Shown piece by piece: positions 20,115 through 32,297 of a DNA stretch of 64,000 bases. The stretch is taken from assembly GCF_001625195.1 (NCBI RefSeq), contig NC_054391.1:8074552-8138551 (forward strand), in the 5' to 3' direction. The stretch's first letter is position 1, and every line of letters begins with the position of its first letter. The notes beneath the pieces are model-generated. The model was given only the letters and a program-made list of their open reading frames with translations, did no database searches and was not told the origin of the DNA. This DNA is from Drechmeria coniospora (Eukaryota; Ascomycota; Sordariomycetes; Hypocreales; Ophiocordycipitaceae). Made by a program: the position numbers and the translations under genes.

Positions 20115-21448
20115 AGTTAGTATAACTACTGCTAAATAGGGATTCCTTAGAGACCTAGTAGGCTAAGGTAGTGTTAGAAGAGATTAGTAGTAAGAGCTTT
20201 AGTAAGGCTATCGATAGGTATAGACTTAGTATTTAAGTAATTAATTTTAGCTAGTCCGTTAGTTACTAATTACTATATATACTGGAACTTTAGTAATATA
20301 TACTTTATTTAGTTATACTAATTAGGGTTATTAGCGTTAGAGATAGATATATTATTGTTATATAATAGTAGAATAGGTTTTTAGAGACCTTTACCTATTT
20401 TAGTAAATAGACTATTTAGCTATTTAAGTTCCCGAATAGCTTTTAATAGGGTATCCGATTCTACCTCTATAGTAGAAAGAGTAATAGTACTAGCCCTTTT
20501 TAATTTTTAGTAAATAGGTCTACTTACTAAAGTAAAGAGATACCTATAGGTTAGCTTAAAGGAATCTAAGTTACTTATAAAATTACTATTAGAAAATCTA
20601 GATAAACTAAGTACTAGAGACTTAAACCTAGACTAATAGTAAATAGCTAGGTCTATAGTTCTTTTTAGATATTAAAGGAGGTTCTTACCGGCTAATAGCT
20701 ATAGGCTAGTAGCCTAGTATATATATTGAAATAACTATTGTATTGCAAAGGCTATATTTAGTCGGGTTATTAGTATAAGGTATATTAGGGTCCTTACTAT
20801 TAATTGGTATACTAGTTAGTTAGTAGTAAGTAAGGGAGGAAGGGGTATTATAATAACCTATTTAAGTACTCCTGGCTGTAGTAGGATTACTACTGCTTTG
20901 GCCTCCGTTAGCTTAAATTGGAATAGGGCTTCCTTAATATACCCTTTTTAACTAAGAGTAATACCCTTAGTTATTCGACTAATCTATATGCCTAGGAAGA
21001 AAGCGGCCTACTTATAGTCTTTAATTAGGTAAACCTTATATAGTTATTATTTTAACTTATTAATATATATAAGGTTTAGTCTAATAAGTAGGTAATTATT
21101 AATATAGCTAACTATATAAGTACTAGTAGTATTATTATAGTATATAGCCGGATTAAATATAAGAGGGCTATATCCGTATTGTTATAATAATTTAACTAGT
21201 ACCTCCTACTACTCTTTAGGTCCTTATTTTAGGCTATAGAGTACCTTTTTTAAAAGGATACTTTATTTAACTATTGGATTATAGCCTAACTTAACTAGTA
21301 ACTTAGTTAAATTATTAGTCTTATTAAGATTAATAAATACTTTTAGTCCCTTAGGAATTTTAAGATAATTAACTTTAGGTAGCTTACTATTTAGGAAGGT
21401 ACTAATAAAATTAATTTACTTAATATACTAGTTATTTTAGGTAGCTAG
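20115..21448 (-). pseudogene. Copia E RNase H and RT portion
   Basis: Matches copia D pol at 38270-39600 through RNase H, the YxDD-containing palm and upstream RT. It is heavily mutated, with no long open frame. It ends exactly at the gctag target of the next insertions. Confidence 0.75.
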
Positions 21449-22170
21449 TGTTAAAATACTGGTATTTATACTAGTAGGACTACCCAAATAGGATACTATC
21501 CTATTGTTACTAGTAATACTACTACTAGTAAAGATGCTGTACTATACTGCGAGTATTAGTAAGCATACCGAGTTGACCAATAGTATACAACATACTACTT
21601 CTCCGAACTACCACTCGGAACGACTGTCCGAACTACCACTCGGAACGACTGACGGCAGTACTACTGCCGGCCAACTCACTACTACAATACAACTTGTATA
21701 CGTAGTAGCCAGTCGACCACAGGAGCCAATTGATCGGAATAACAATTGCCGCTCTCCTAGTCGCTACTAGCTATTGCCAGCCTACAGTACTACTGCGGGT
21801 AATCAAACTATTGTACGACCGAAACGGCGATCAAACTATTGTGCGACTAAATGGGCGATCAAACTATTGTACGACCAAATAGGCAATCAAACCATTGTGC
21901 GACCAAACGGGCGATCAAACTATAGTGTAACTGCACAGCCACAATCTGGACCTATACGGTACTACTCTGTAGGCATAAATAGCCGTACTTCCCTTGCACT
22001 TTAGGTAGAAGAATAATCGCATTCATTTATATAAATTGGTACTACTAAGTTTGCACTCTTGCCTAGTTACTAACTGGTACCCCTTATGCTGTTACTAACA
22101 GCTTGATTGATTCCCTAGTCCGTGCGATATACTTCCACTACCCCTCCTCTTGTGCATCCAAATTGCAAGA
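21449..22170 (+). repeat. Solo LTR-2 (722 bp), weakly mutated
   Basis: Starts TGTTAAAATACTGG and ends ATTGCAAGA, flanked by gctag (21444-21448 and 22171-22175). It keeps many CA/TG dinucleotides. The outer half has tandem units 'gggcgatcaaactattgt' (about 21795-21920). It contains a tandem duplication of a 25-bp hairpin (21602-21626 and 21627-21651). Confidence 0.88.
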
Positions 22171-22175
22171 GCTAG

Positions 22176-22376
22176 TATTATAATATTAGGCTTTGCCTAA
22201 TAGAGCTATATCCTAGGATAGAGTTACGTACTACTATACGTAACTTATATCCTATAACTAAGCAGGCATTAGAGTATAAGTACTCTAATGCTTAGTACCT
22301 TAAGTTAGTATTTTATAGATTTCTTAATAACTATTTCCGACTACTAGATACTAGTAGTACTAGTAACTCTATAATA
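22176..22376 (+). repeat. 5' LTR of the gypsy element (LTR200)
   Basis: Starts TATTATAATATTAGGC (TGTTATGATATTAAGC in the clean copy at 23433) and ends CTCTATAATA. It has a short hairpin ATTAGGC-ttt-GCCTAAT near the start, like the LTR170 family. Confidence 0.88.
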
Positions 22377-22747
22377 TTTAAGAAATCTCCCTTCGTTACG
22401 GTAAGCAGTAGGCCGTAGACTATTAAACAATAGATTAATAGGATAATAATATACGACCCAGCGAATAAAATACTACTGCTAGTTAACTACTATCCAATTA
22501 GTTTATAGAAATCCAGTAGTTATACTAGCAAATTGCTATAGTAATATAGTACTAAGCGTTCCAAAAGGCGCAGTCCGGTACTATACTAGAATCGGTACGG
22601 ACCCCCTTAACCATTAATAGCCTAGTAATACTTCCCTAAGTCTAACGTAAATTAATACCAATAGGGGTACTATATAATAGAGATAAGACTATATTTATAG
22701 CCTAAAAGATACTTATAGCCTATAAGCTAGTTACCGACTGTAAGTTT

Positions 22748-23380
22748 TTTTTTTGTTTTTCATTCATTACGCGCATGCAGCCCTAGGGGCTATGGCGCGG
22801 CGGCCTGTAGGTCCCGTAGGGCCTAGCAGACCTAATAGGCCTACTAGACCCTTTGGGTCCTAACGGCCCGCAGGAGCTAACTAGCTAACTAAACTAGCAG
22901 TAACGACTGGCTATTTATATTAAATCAGTAGAGCTTTCCCTCGCATTTCACGAATCTTAGTCCCTAGGCCTAGGCGTAGTACTATTCCTCTAGGTACCAC
23001 TTTGCCGTACCGATATTAGTAGTAGTTAGGAACTCAAATAGAGCCTCCCTTCCTTGCCTAGTACTAAATAAAATCGGTAGGGTAAGCGGCTTACCCTGTA
23101 GGGCTTCCTTTAGGTCTTTCCGTTCCTTCCTATAACGTACGCATTGTAGTAATAGGTGGGTTACAGTCTGTTTTTGCCCGCACTTACAGGCGTCCGAGTC
23201 GATCTTTCCAATCTTTTTTTGGTAGGGCTTAAGGTATCCGATCCCTGTTTTTAGTTGTATATAGGCCGATTGGATAGGCCTAGGCAAATCGGGTAGGCTA
23301 GGCTTATACGCAAACCTAGGTTTCCCAGTCCTTCGATAGTGGGCCCCTAGGCCCCTAGCCTTAGGGCCTCGGGCCTCCTC
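22748..23380 (-). mobile_element. 5'-truncated LINE (Tad1/I-like) with poly(A) end
   Basis: The insert is bounded by a 14-bp duplication ccgactgtaagttt (22734-22747 and 23381-23394). On the minus strand the 3' end is a short poly(A)-like tail (complement of the T-run at 22745-22760). The body is GC-rich and not RIP-mutated. Length is about 633 bp, so only the 3' end of the element was copied, as in target-primed reverse transcription. Confidence 0.9.
22982..23287 (-). pseudogene. LINE ORF2 C-terminal fragment (zinc-knuckle end)
   Basis: An open frame of 101 codons ends at a natural stop. It contains RPIQSAYIQLKTGIG, then ACKCGQKQTVTHLLLQC (a C-x-C...H...C zinc-knuckle-like motif) and a basic/acidic tail ending TAKWYLEE. 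This matches the region after RNase H in fungal Tad1/I-clade LINEs. The RT domain itself is missing because of 5' truncation, so it is non-functional. Confidence 0.85.
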
Positions 23381-23432
23381 CCGACTGTAAGTTTATTAGT
23401 ACCAATAAGGACTAATAGATATTCGTCTAGTA

Positions 23433-23633
23433 TGTTATGATATTAAGCTTTGCCTAATAGAGCTATGTCCTAGGATAGAGTCACGTACTACCGCACGTAA
23501 CTCGTATCCTATAACTAAGCAGGCATTGGAGTATTAGTACGCCAATGCCTAGTACCTTGAGTTAGTGTTCCGTAGATTTCTTAACAACTATTTCCGACCA
23601 CTAGATACTGGTAGTACTAGCAACTCCATAACA
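23433..23633 (+). repeat. Solo LTR200 inside the gypsy gag region (201 bp)
   Basis: Starts TGTTATGATATTAAGC and ends CTCCATAACA, with TSD tagta (23428-23432 and 23634-23638). It is much less mutated than the gypsy's own two LTRs, so a second member of the same family inserted later and collapsed to a solo LTR. Confidence 0.88.
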
Positions 23634-24571
23634 TAGTAGTACTTAGCGCCTAAGATTTAGTCCTATATTATAGCCTTCTTTAAAGCAGGGCCATTGTATT
23701 AGTATAACCCATTACAATTCTTAGCTTACCTTGTTTTTACCGACCCTTATTAGGTAGAGATAGTACAAACTAAGCTTAAATAACTAAAGTAAGCAAGCAA
23801 TAAGGTATTTACCTTATTCTATATACGCTTTAAACAAAAGCTAGCATTAACTAAAGGAATAAATTAACCCAATAAAATTAAACTTATTAAGCTATATTAC
23901 GCACTTAATAAAACTATACAGAATAGTAGTATTAGGTACAATATCCTATAAGATAGTTATAAGGCAGCCGTTAATATTTACTATAGTATTACAATAGATA
24001 TTAAATTATACTACTTAGAGGAGAAATACTAAAATTGCTATAGTTATATAATAGCCCTAATAAAACCTACAATAGATAAAGACAGTAATATACGGATAAT
24101 AGGTATTAATACAGTAACTATAGGGTACTATTGCTTAGTAACCTAAGGAATAAGGACTAGCCTAAGGTAGTCTTTAAGCTAGTATATAACTTAAGTCTCC
24201 TATAGTACAATTAATATATATAAGGAGGAGGGCGCTTATTTACGCTATAAATTTAAGTAGTACTTTATTAAGGACTATAAGATATAGCCTATAGTATTAC
24301 TAGTATAAAATCTATCTATTTATTAGGTAAATATAAAGAGGGAAAATATATAGGAGGAATCCTTAGACTAGTTCTTGGAAAATAAAGTACTCCTAAGCTA
24401 AGTCTTATATAGGGGTAAAATAGTATAGATAAGGACTAAAGTAAAAGGACTAAGTATTAAAGGGAGTAATTTTAAGATATTAAAGCATAGTTACATAGGC
24501 TACTATTCCTTATTTTAATACTTATAAATTCTACCCGTTTCTTAAATATTTAAATTAATTATAGGTATAAC

Positions 24572-25366
24572 TCTTGCAATTTGGGTGCGCAAGAAGAGGG
24601 GTAGTAGAAGTATATCGCACGGACTAGGGAATCAATTACGCTGTTAGTAACAGCAAAATAGGTACCAGTTAGTAACTGGGTAAGAGTGCAAACTTAGTAG
24701 TACCAAATTATACAAACGAATGCAATTATTCTATCAAGTACAGTACAGGAGAAATAGGACTATTTATGTCTTGGAGGTAGTACCTCGACAACCTTAGGTT
24801 CCTGGGTCGAGACCATAACTGCTATACTAATATACGCATATACGATCTGCGACAACTTAGTGTGCCTAAGTCGAGACCATAATTACCGTACTAATATGCG
24901 CATATATGAGCCTGTTAAGTCGGGTGGCCAGTCCATTATACCGCACAGTAGGTTACCTGCTTGGTCGTATTCGCACGGTAAGTCACCGGCTTGGTTGTCC
25001 CTGTACTATAGTTCAAATTGCCAAGAGTAGTACTCTCGGCTGGCAACGGCTGGTAGTCGTTGGGAGAATGTCAATTAGTGTTCCGATCAATTGACTCCAG
25101 TAGTCGACTGACTACTACATATGTGGGTCAGGTTGTAGTAGTGGGTTGGCTGGCAGTAGTACTGCCGGCAGTCGCTCCGAGTCGTAGTTCGGAGAAGTAG
25201 TATGTTGTATACTATCAGTCAACTCTATATGCATACTAATACTCGCAGTATAGTATAGCATATTTGCTAGTAGTAGTACTCCTAGCAGTTACTACTAGTA
25301 GTAGTAGCAATAGGATAGTATCCTATTTGGGTAGTCTTACTAGTATAAATACTAGTATTTTTAACA
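24572..25366 (-). repeat. Solo LTR-2, 795 bp, nearly unmutated
   Basis: Starts TCTTGCAATTTGGGTGCGC and ends TTTTTAACA, with a perfect 5-bp duplication ataac (24567-24571 and 25367-25371). It is GC-richer than any other LTR-2 here. It includes a tandem duplication of about 64 bp (24786-24849 and 24850-24914) around 'gtcgagaccataa'. Confidence 0.9.
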
Positions 25367-25371
25367 ATAAC

Positions 25372-28300
25372 TATTATAGTATAATTAGTAAATATATAGC
25401 CTAGAGTTTGCGCTTTAAGCTTATTCTACTATTAGTATAGTACTAGTTAAAGATAGCTATAGTAGTAATATACTATTAGGGTAGCCTAATAAAGGTATAC
25501 TTATATATCTTATATATAGTATACGTTATACTTAATATAAATAGCTAGGAGTTTCTAGTAGTACTATATATAGTACTAGGCCTTAGCTAAAATATAATAT
25601 TAGGCCTACTATAGATAGAATACTATAGTATTAATCTATATATAGCTAAATACTACTTTACAATTAGAGCAGTAAGGGGCTAGGTAGTATAAGTAGTAAA
25701 TATATACCTATAATATAGTAGCTATAACCTTAAGATTGTAATAGTTTTATCTATTATAGCCGAACCAAAGAGCTAAGCGGTAGTTACTAGCTTAATAGAG
25801 ATTTTAGTAGTACTCCACTAAGTAGTACTAAGCATTAAGCTTAGTAAGACAAAGGGATACCTACTTACCTACCTAAAGGAGTTTACTAACTTATTTAATA
25901 AGGTATAAGCCTTTAGCCTTCCTTTATACTAAGGACTAAGGGACTATTATATTAAGCTATAAACTAAGCCTAATAAGGAACCCCTAAAGCTACTATAAGG
26001 ACTATTATATAGTATACTATAGGACTAGTTATTAAAGGTATAATAGTAAATTACTAAATTATTAAATAAAGGGTAGATATATACTAGCTCCTTAATAGTA
26101 GTAGTATTAATCCTCTTAATTAAAAAACTAAGGGAGGGGTAATACCTTTATATAAATTACTATATACTAAATAAGGTTATTATATAGAATAGGTATTTCC
26201 TACTATTAATAAAGAAAATATTATAGTTCCTATTAGGATCCTATTAGTTTATAAAACTTAATATATAGGCGGCCTTTTATAAGATTTATATTATACCTAG
26301 TAGTAAGTACCTTATAGTATTTTATATTTATTTTAGCTTATTTAAATAGTTAGTCTACCCGTTCGGACTTATAAGTGCTCCTATAATATTTTAGTATTAT
26401 ATTAATAGGGTACTTAGGACTAACTTAGGTAACTTTATAATAGCCTTCCTAAATAATATTTTAGTATATATAAGTAGCTCTAAGGCAAACTATTTTCGGA
26501 AGGTAAAAGGGGTACTTTAGTATCTATATAAAGTAGGTGTATACTTAGACCTAAATAAGTATACCTTTATAGTTAAGGAAGTTAAGTATTTAGGCTATAT
26601 TATTTAGGTAGGAGTAAAAATCCAAACCGACCTAGTAAAGATAGCTACTATTTATAACTAAAAGGTACTAAGGACTATTTAAGGGGTATATAGCTTCCTA
26701 GGGTTTATTACCTTTTACTAAGAATTTATTCCTTAATTTATATAATTAATAGTACCCCTATTCTAGCTTACTTATAAGGGGTAGCTATTCTGCTAAATAA
26801 CTAATAAGAATAATATATTTAAAGAACTAAAGTAATTATTTATATTGTATTTAATTTTAGTATAATAGGATATAAAGAGACTAATATTTATAAAGGTAGA
26901 TTATTTTAATATAGTATTAGGAGGATATCTATTATAGGTAAATAAGAAAGGTATCCTATACCTAGTTATATACTATTTAGTAAAATTAATAGCTATAGAG
27001 TATAATTATATAATCTATAATAAAAAGCTTTTAGTAATAGCATACTACCTTAAGGTATAGTAAGTAAACCTATAAGGGGTATTTATACTATTTATAGTCC
27101 TAACCGACTATAAGAACCTAAAATACTTTACCTAACTATAGGAAATCTTAAAGTACTAGGAATAGTAGGCTAAGAAGCTCTTATAGTTTAACTTTTATTT
27201 ATAGTATAGATTTAGATCTTAAGTATAACGGCTAGATATACTATTATATAGGCAGTAGGACGTAAAGTACTAGCCTTAAACTATAGAAGTATTATAACCT
27301 ATATTAATTAGTAGTTTTAGAAGTTCGCTAAGTACTTATAACATACCTATAGAGCAACTACCTAGCAACCTACTACTAGGATTATAGCTATTCTATAACC
27401 CTAACTTATAGGAGCTATAGGACTAAGTAGTTATTAAGGACTAAATATATATAGTATACCTAAATACTATATATTATAGAGACTATAAGTTCCTAAATAA
27501 AGTAAATATATAGGAATAAGTAGCTAACTATACTATTTAATATATATAATATACTATAGTTCTAAGGGTACCTATAGCTACTATTATAGAAACTACTAAC
27601 TATATATATTATTTACTAAGTCTATAACTCCCCTATCTTAGGGTACTTAAGACGTAATGCTATATTTATAGCGCTAAAGAGGAATTAGTACTAGGATTAT
27701 ATATTAATAGCAATAGGGCAATTTGTATAGAACTACTACTATTACTATAGCTATAAGAGTAGGTAGTACTACTAGGGCCTACTATAGCTAATAGAGCCAC
27801 TAGATAGATATTAGAAATAGATTAAAGCTACTTATATAAGATAAATAAGTACTATAATATATAATAGTACTTATAGATAGACTATTTAAGTATATATAGC
27901 TAAAAGCTATAATATCTATAATAATAAAAGTATATACTAAATAGTTTAAGGAGTACTAATAGTATTTCTATAGGTTCCCGGAATATATTATATCTAACTA
28001 AGGATTAAATTAAGTCGGTTAGTTTTAGGTAATATTATATTAAATTATTAAAATTAAATAGTAGCTATTTATAGTATATTACCTATAGTTAAATAGGGGT
28101 ATAGAATAAGCAAACTAAGAAGTTTAAGTAATCCTATATACTTTTATAGTATTTAACTAATTTAACTAGCCGGACTATTTAGCGGTATACTAACTAGCGC
28201 TAAATAGTAGGGACTCTTCCGTTACTAGTATAAGTCCGAATAGTCTCCTATTAGGATATAAGGTTAATACAGTACAATAGGTAAAAGCTTCTACCCTAAG

Positions 28301-28870
28301 CATAACTATAAGTAAGGGGTAAGTAGTAATATTTATATAGTACCTATATAAAAGTACTAAGCTAGCCTAAGTAGTAATTATATTTATATAGTAATACTTA
28401 GAGGAAGAATTGAATTCCTACTAACGCTTAGTAAAGCGTTTCTAGGTAGGGGATAAAGTATAGTTAAGTCTATACTATAAAAAGTCCCTATACCTATTTA
28501 AAAAGCTAGACTAAGTAATAGCTAAGTATATAGTTATAGCTATACTAACCCCCCTAACTATTATATTAAATATTCCTTAAGGTATATATCCTACTTTTTA
28601 TATAGACTTAGTAGAGTAGGCTGTAATAAATCTACTATTTAGTTATGCCTTAATAAATACTAAGCTAGGACTGCTTTTGGTAAAGGATAAGAATAATATA
28701 CTATAGGAAAAGTATATTATAAAGGAAATCTTAACTATAAAGAATATAAAAGGATAAAATAAATATTATAATATTCTAGTTAAATAGGCTAAGTATAACT
28801 AACCTATATAGGAACTACTAAAAAGTTTATAGAAAACTAAAGTACTAATAAACTATAAGTAAAAATAAGG
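25372..28870 (+). pseudogene. Gypsy chromovirus pol (PR-RT-RNaseH-IN-chromodomain)
   Basis: The protease end is readable as ..NIILGLLQIEYYSINL (family DIILGxPWL). The RT shows LREG*YLYINYYILN, then IKLNI*AAFYKIYI and LVYPFGLISAPIIF (family VMPFGLTNAPATF). RNase H shows VLTDYKNLKYFT. The integrase C-terminal part has GDKVQLSLYYKKS and IPQGIYPTFYIDL. The chromodomain follows as YNILVKQAKYNQP (family YLVKWKGY). Stops are TAG/TAA at former CAG, CAA and TGG codons. Confidence 0.85.
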
Positions 28871-31123
28871 TAATATACTTACTTACAATAAACTAGTCTC
28901 CTTATAATAATAGTATCGGTATGGCTTATATTAACTAGCCTGAAAGAGGTATAAATAACTCCTTTACCTTAAATTAGAATATCTTAAAACAAAGGACTTA
29001 AGCTAGCCCTAAAGAATTCCTAGCCCTAATTAAAGCGCTATAAGTAAGATAAAGTTTTAGCGCTATAAAGTATAAGTATTAGGCCCTTAATAGCTAAAGG
29101 GAAGCAATAGCTTACTTAAGTTATCCTTAACTAAGGACAAAAGGTAAAGGGGCTAGACTAATACTAAAAGGCTATTTATAAATAAAAGACAGTATAATTT
29201 CTACTAGGGGCAGTAAAGGGTAAGGTAATAGTAAGGTAAAATAGGCTAAAGCAATTAGTAATAGTACAATAGGGGGAGGAAAAAGACTATAGTTCCTAAT
29301 AGGGGGGGTAGGGTAAATAAGGTATATTTACCTTATAAGTACAATAGGTAGTAACTAGCTCTTTATAGATTATAGCTATAAGGCCTAACTACTATTATTA
29401 TACTAGCTTAAAGCTATTAAGCTAAGCGTCCTATACGCCCTAATAGTTATATAGGCCTTATATAGCGCTAGTAAAGCTATATATTAGTATCTATAGCTAC
29501 TGCTACTATATACTACTACTATATAATAGTATTAGGGCCTGTAAGGCTAGCACTAGAGTACCTATAGGGTTACGGAGAGTTAAGGGTAGTACTATACTAG
29601 TAGTACTATAGGCAGTACTACTAGTAGGGGTAAGAGGAGTAATAGGAATAATATCGGCAGGAGTCGTTCTAGCAATATTATAAAGCTTACACTAGGTATT
29701 ACTAAGCTAGCAAAATAAAGCAGAAAGGTAAATATAGCAACCAAGCAATTCGGCTATCTTAGTATAGGTAACCGAAATAATATAGTTACCTTTAGTAATA
29801 GTAAGAACAAGCTTATAGATAATATAGTAAAGGCATAAATATAGTATTAATAGGTATAGAATCTATTTATACCTATATTAGGCTAAAGTATAAGTAATAT
29901 AACTATTACTACTATTATATTTATAGTAGGTAGTATTTCTTTGCAATTGATGCGCAAGAGGAGGGGATAGTGGAAGTGTATCGCACAGACTAGTAAATCA
30001 ATTATACTGTTAGTAACAGCAATAAGGGAAGTGCCAGTTAGTAACTGGGCAAAAGTGCACAATTGGTAGTACCGAATTATACAAACGAATGCAATTATTT
30101 CTTCTAGCTACAGTACAGGAAAAGAGCGGCTATTTATATCTACAGAACAATCCCCAATAACGGCTTTATCGGAGATTCCATCGTGGATCAAAGGCGCTAT
30201 CGTACTATGGCTTAAATGGCTGAAACCATTATACAGTTGGATAACTGTTTCAGTCACTCGTTAGTTAACTGCTTCCGTTATAAGGTTGGATGGATTGTTT
30301 CAGTTATTAGCTTGGCTAGTTCCATCACATAATGAATGGGTGGTCCAGCCCAAGTTAGTATTGTAGGCTGGCAAGCGCTAGTAGCGATTGAGAGAGCAGC
30401 AATTATCGTTCCGATCAATTGGCTCCAGTGGTCGACTGGCTACTACATATGTAGGTCACATTGCAGTAGTAAGTTGGTCGGTAGTAGTACTGCCGTGCGT
30501 CGCTCCGAGTCATAGTTCGGAGAAGTAGTATGTTGTATACTATTAGTCAACTCAATATGCTTACTAATACTCGCAGTATAGTATAGCATCCGTACTAGTA
30601 GTACTAGTATATTTAGGTAGTCTTACTAGTATAAATACTAGTATTTTAACAGTATTAGTACGGACTAAACGTTTAATATAAGGTAAGTATATTTAAGCCT
30701 TAGTAGTAAGGACATTATACTCCTTATCTAAGGAGTTTCCCTAAATAGTAAAGCTACCTATTAACTAAACGGCTAATAACTTATTTAAGGCATAACTATA
30801 ACTAGGGCTATTATTATTATTAGGAGGAGGAGGAAGAGTATTAGTAATAGTAAATATAGCAATACAATAATAAGAAAGTAAGTAATTAACTAATACAAGC
30901 AGTTAGTAATAAGCAGTAGTAGGAACCCTAATATAATATATATAGTAAGGAAGGTAGAAGTACAAAAGGAAGTAAGAAATTATAATAATAGTATTAAAGG
31001 AAGTAGTAATTATAAAGGAGGAAAGAAAAGAAATATAACTTACCTACAATAAATATATAAGAAATACAGTAGGGCAGTACAATAGGGCTATAACAAAACC
31101 TTAGCTATAGAAGTATTAATATA
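28871..31123 (+). other. Gypsy 3' region after the chromodomain, function unassigned
   Basis: About 1.5 kb of element sequence (without the solo LTR at 29938-30651) lies between the chromodomain and the polypurine tract; the last part continues at 45070-45364. It contains an A+G-rich Lys/Asn-coding-like stretch at 30800-31080. I find no recognisable domain on either strand, and stops are frequent. It could be a decayed extra ORF or a long 3' UTR. Confidence 0.5.
29938..30651 (-). repeat. Solo LTR-1 (714 bp)
   Basis: Starts TCTTTGCAATTGATGCGC and ends TTTTAACA, with TSD gtatt (29933-29937 and 30652-30656). It lacks about 24 bp near the inner end (the AATAGGATA inverted repeat is missing after gtactagtag). 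It is less mutated than most LTR-1 copies. Confidence 0.9.
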
Positions 31124-31821
31124 TATTAAAATACTAGTATTTATACTAGTAAGACTACCCAAATAGGATAATATCCTATTATTACTAATAGTACTACTAC
31201 TAGTAAAGATACTGTACTATACTGTAAGTATTAGTAAGCATATCGAGTTGACCAATAGTATACAATATACTACTTCTCCGAACTACTACTCGGAACGACT
31301 AACGGCAGTACTACTACCGGCCAACTTACTACTACAATACAACTTATATATATAGTAGCCAGTCGACTATAGGAGCCAATTAATCAGAGTAACAATTGCC
31401 GCTCTCCTAGTTGCTACTAGCTATTGCTAGCCTACAGTACTACTGCAGGCAATCAAACTATTATACGACCGAAACAGTAATTAAACTATTATGCAACTAA
31501 ATAGGTAATTAAACTATTATATAACTAAATAGGCAATCAAACTATTATACAACTAAACGGGCAATTAAACTATAGTATAACTATATAGCTACAATCTAGA
31601 CCTATAAGGTACTACTCTATAGGTATAAATAGCCGTACTTCCCTTGCACTTTAGGTAGAAGAATAATTGCATTTATTTATATAATTCGGTACTACCAATT
31701 GTACACTCTTGCCCAGTTACTAACTAGTACCCCTTATGCTATTACTAATAGCTTAATTAATTCCTTAGTCCGTATAATATACTTTTACTACCCCCTCCTC
31801 TTATGCATCCAAATTACAAGA
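31124..31821 (+). repeat. 5' LTR of copia C (LTR-2, 698 bp)
   Basis: Starts TATTAAAATACTAG (TGTTAAAATAC in clean copies) and ends AATTACAAGA. It contains the tandem 'aattaaactattat' units at about 31448-31570 and a TATA-like tataaatag at about 31624. Confidence 0.87.
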
Positions 31822-32297
31822 GGTTATAAGCCCGGAAGGACTATAATCAATCCTCCGGAATTAATCTATACGACTTACTAAGTCGCCTACCAGTACTACT
31901 AGTAAATCGTTTAGATCGATCTCTATAACTTACTAAGTTACCTACTAGTACTACTAGTAATCCTTAGTTACCAAACTACGGCTCCACTAACTACTAGTAC
32001 TACTAGTACATTACCTACTAGTACTACTAGTAATCCTTAGTCACTAAACTATAGCTCCCCTAACTACTAGTACTACTAGTACGTTACCTACTAGTACTAC
32101 TAGTAACTCTTAGTTACCAAACTACAGCTCCCCTAACTACTAGTACTACTAGTACATTACCTACTAGTACTACTAGTAACGCTTAGTTTCCAAGCTATAG
32201 CTCCTTTCCCTACTAGTACTACTAGTAGGAGACCTAATTACTAGTACTACTAGCTAGGTAAGTAAGGTAAGATTTAAATCTAGTTACTAACTAGAAA
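31822..32297 (+). repeat. Copia C primer site and stem-loop leader
   Basis: Begins ggttataagcccgg, the RIP-altered complement of the initiator tRNA-Met anticodon arm. Repeats of 'cctactagtactactagta' follow, with inverted repeats such as aCGACTTA-c-TAAGTCGc at about 31870 and aTAACTTA-c-TAAGTTAc at about 31925. Confidence 0.8.

Larger units (their letters stand above)
22377..24571 (+). pseudogene. Gypsy 5' region and gag, interrupted
   Basis: The first 350 bp give no recognisable domain. From about 23650 a gag-like reading appears despite stops: ...FTDPY.VEIVQTKLK..., then KLALTKGIN and IKLIKLYYALN, typical of the Ty3 capsid region. It is interrupted by a LINE piece (22748-23380) and a solo LTR200 (23433-23633). 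The gag part after 24571 is displaced by a solo LTR-2. Confidence 0.7.

Noticed and set aside
21504..22004. 88- and 76-codon plus-strand ORFs
   Set aside because: Inside a solo LTR-2; the repeated NQTIVRPK-like pattern comes from the LTR tandem units.
23433..23633. The copy at 23433 as the 5' LTR of the gypsy
   Set aside because: It has its own tagta duplication and lies just before gag motifs; the LTR at 22176 shares the gctag duplication with the 3' LTR at 45365.
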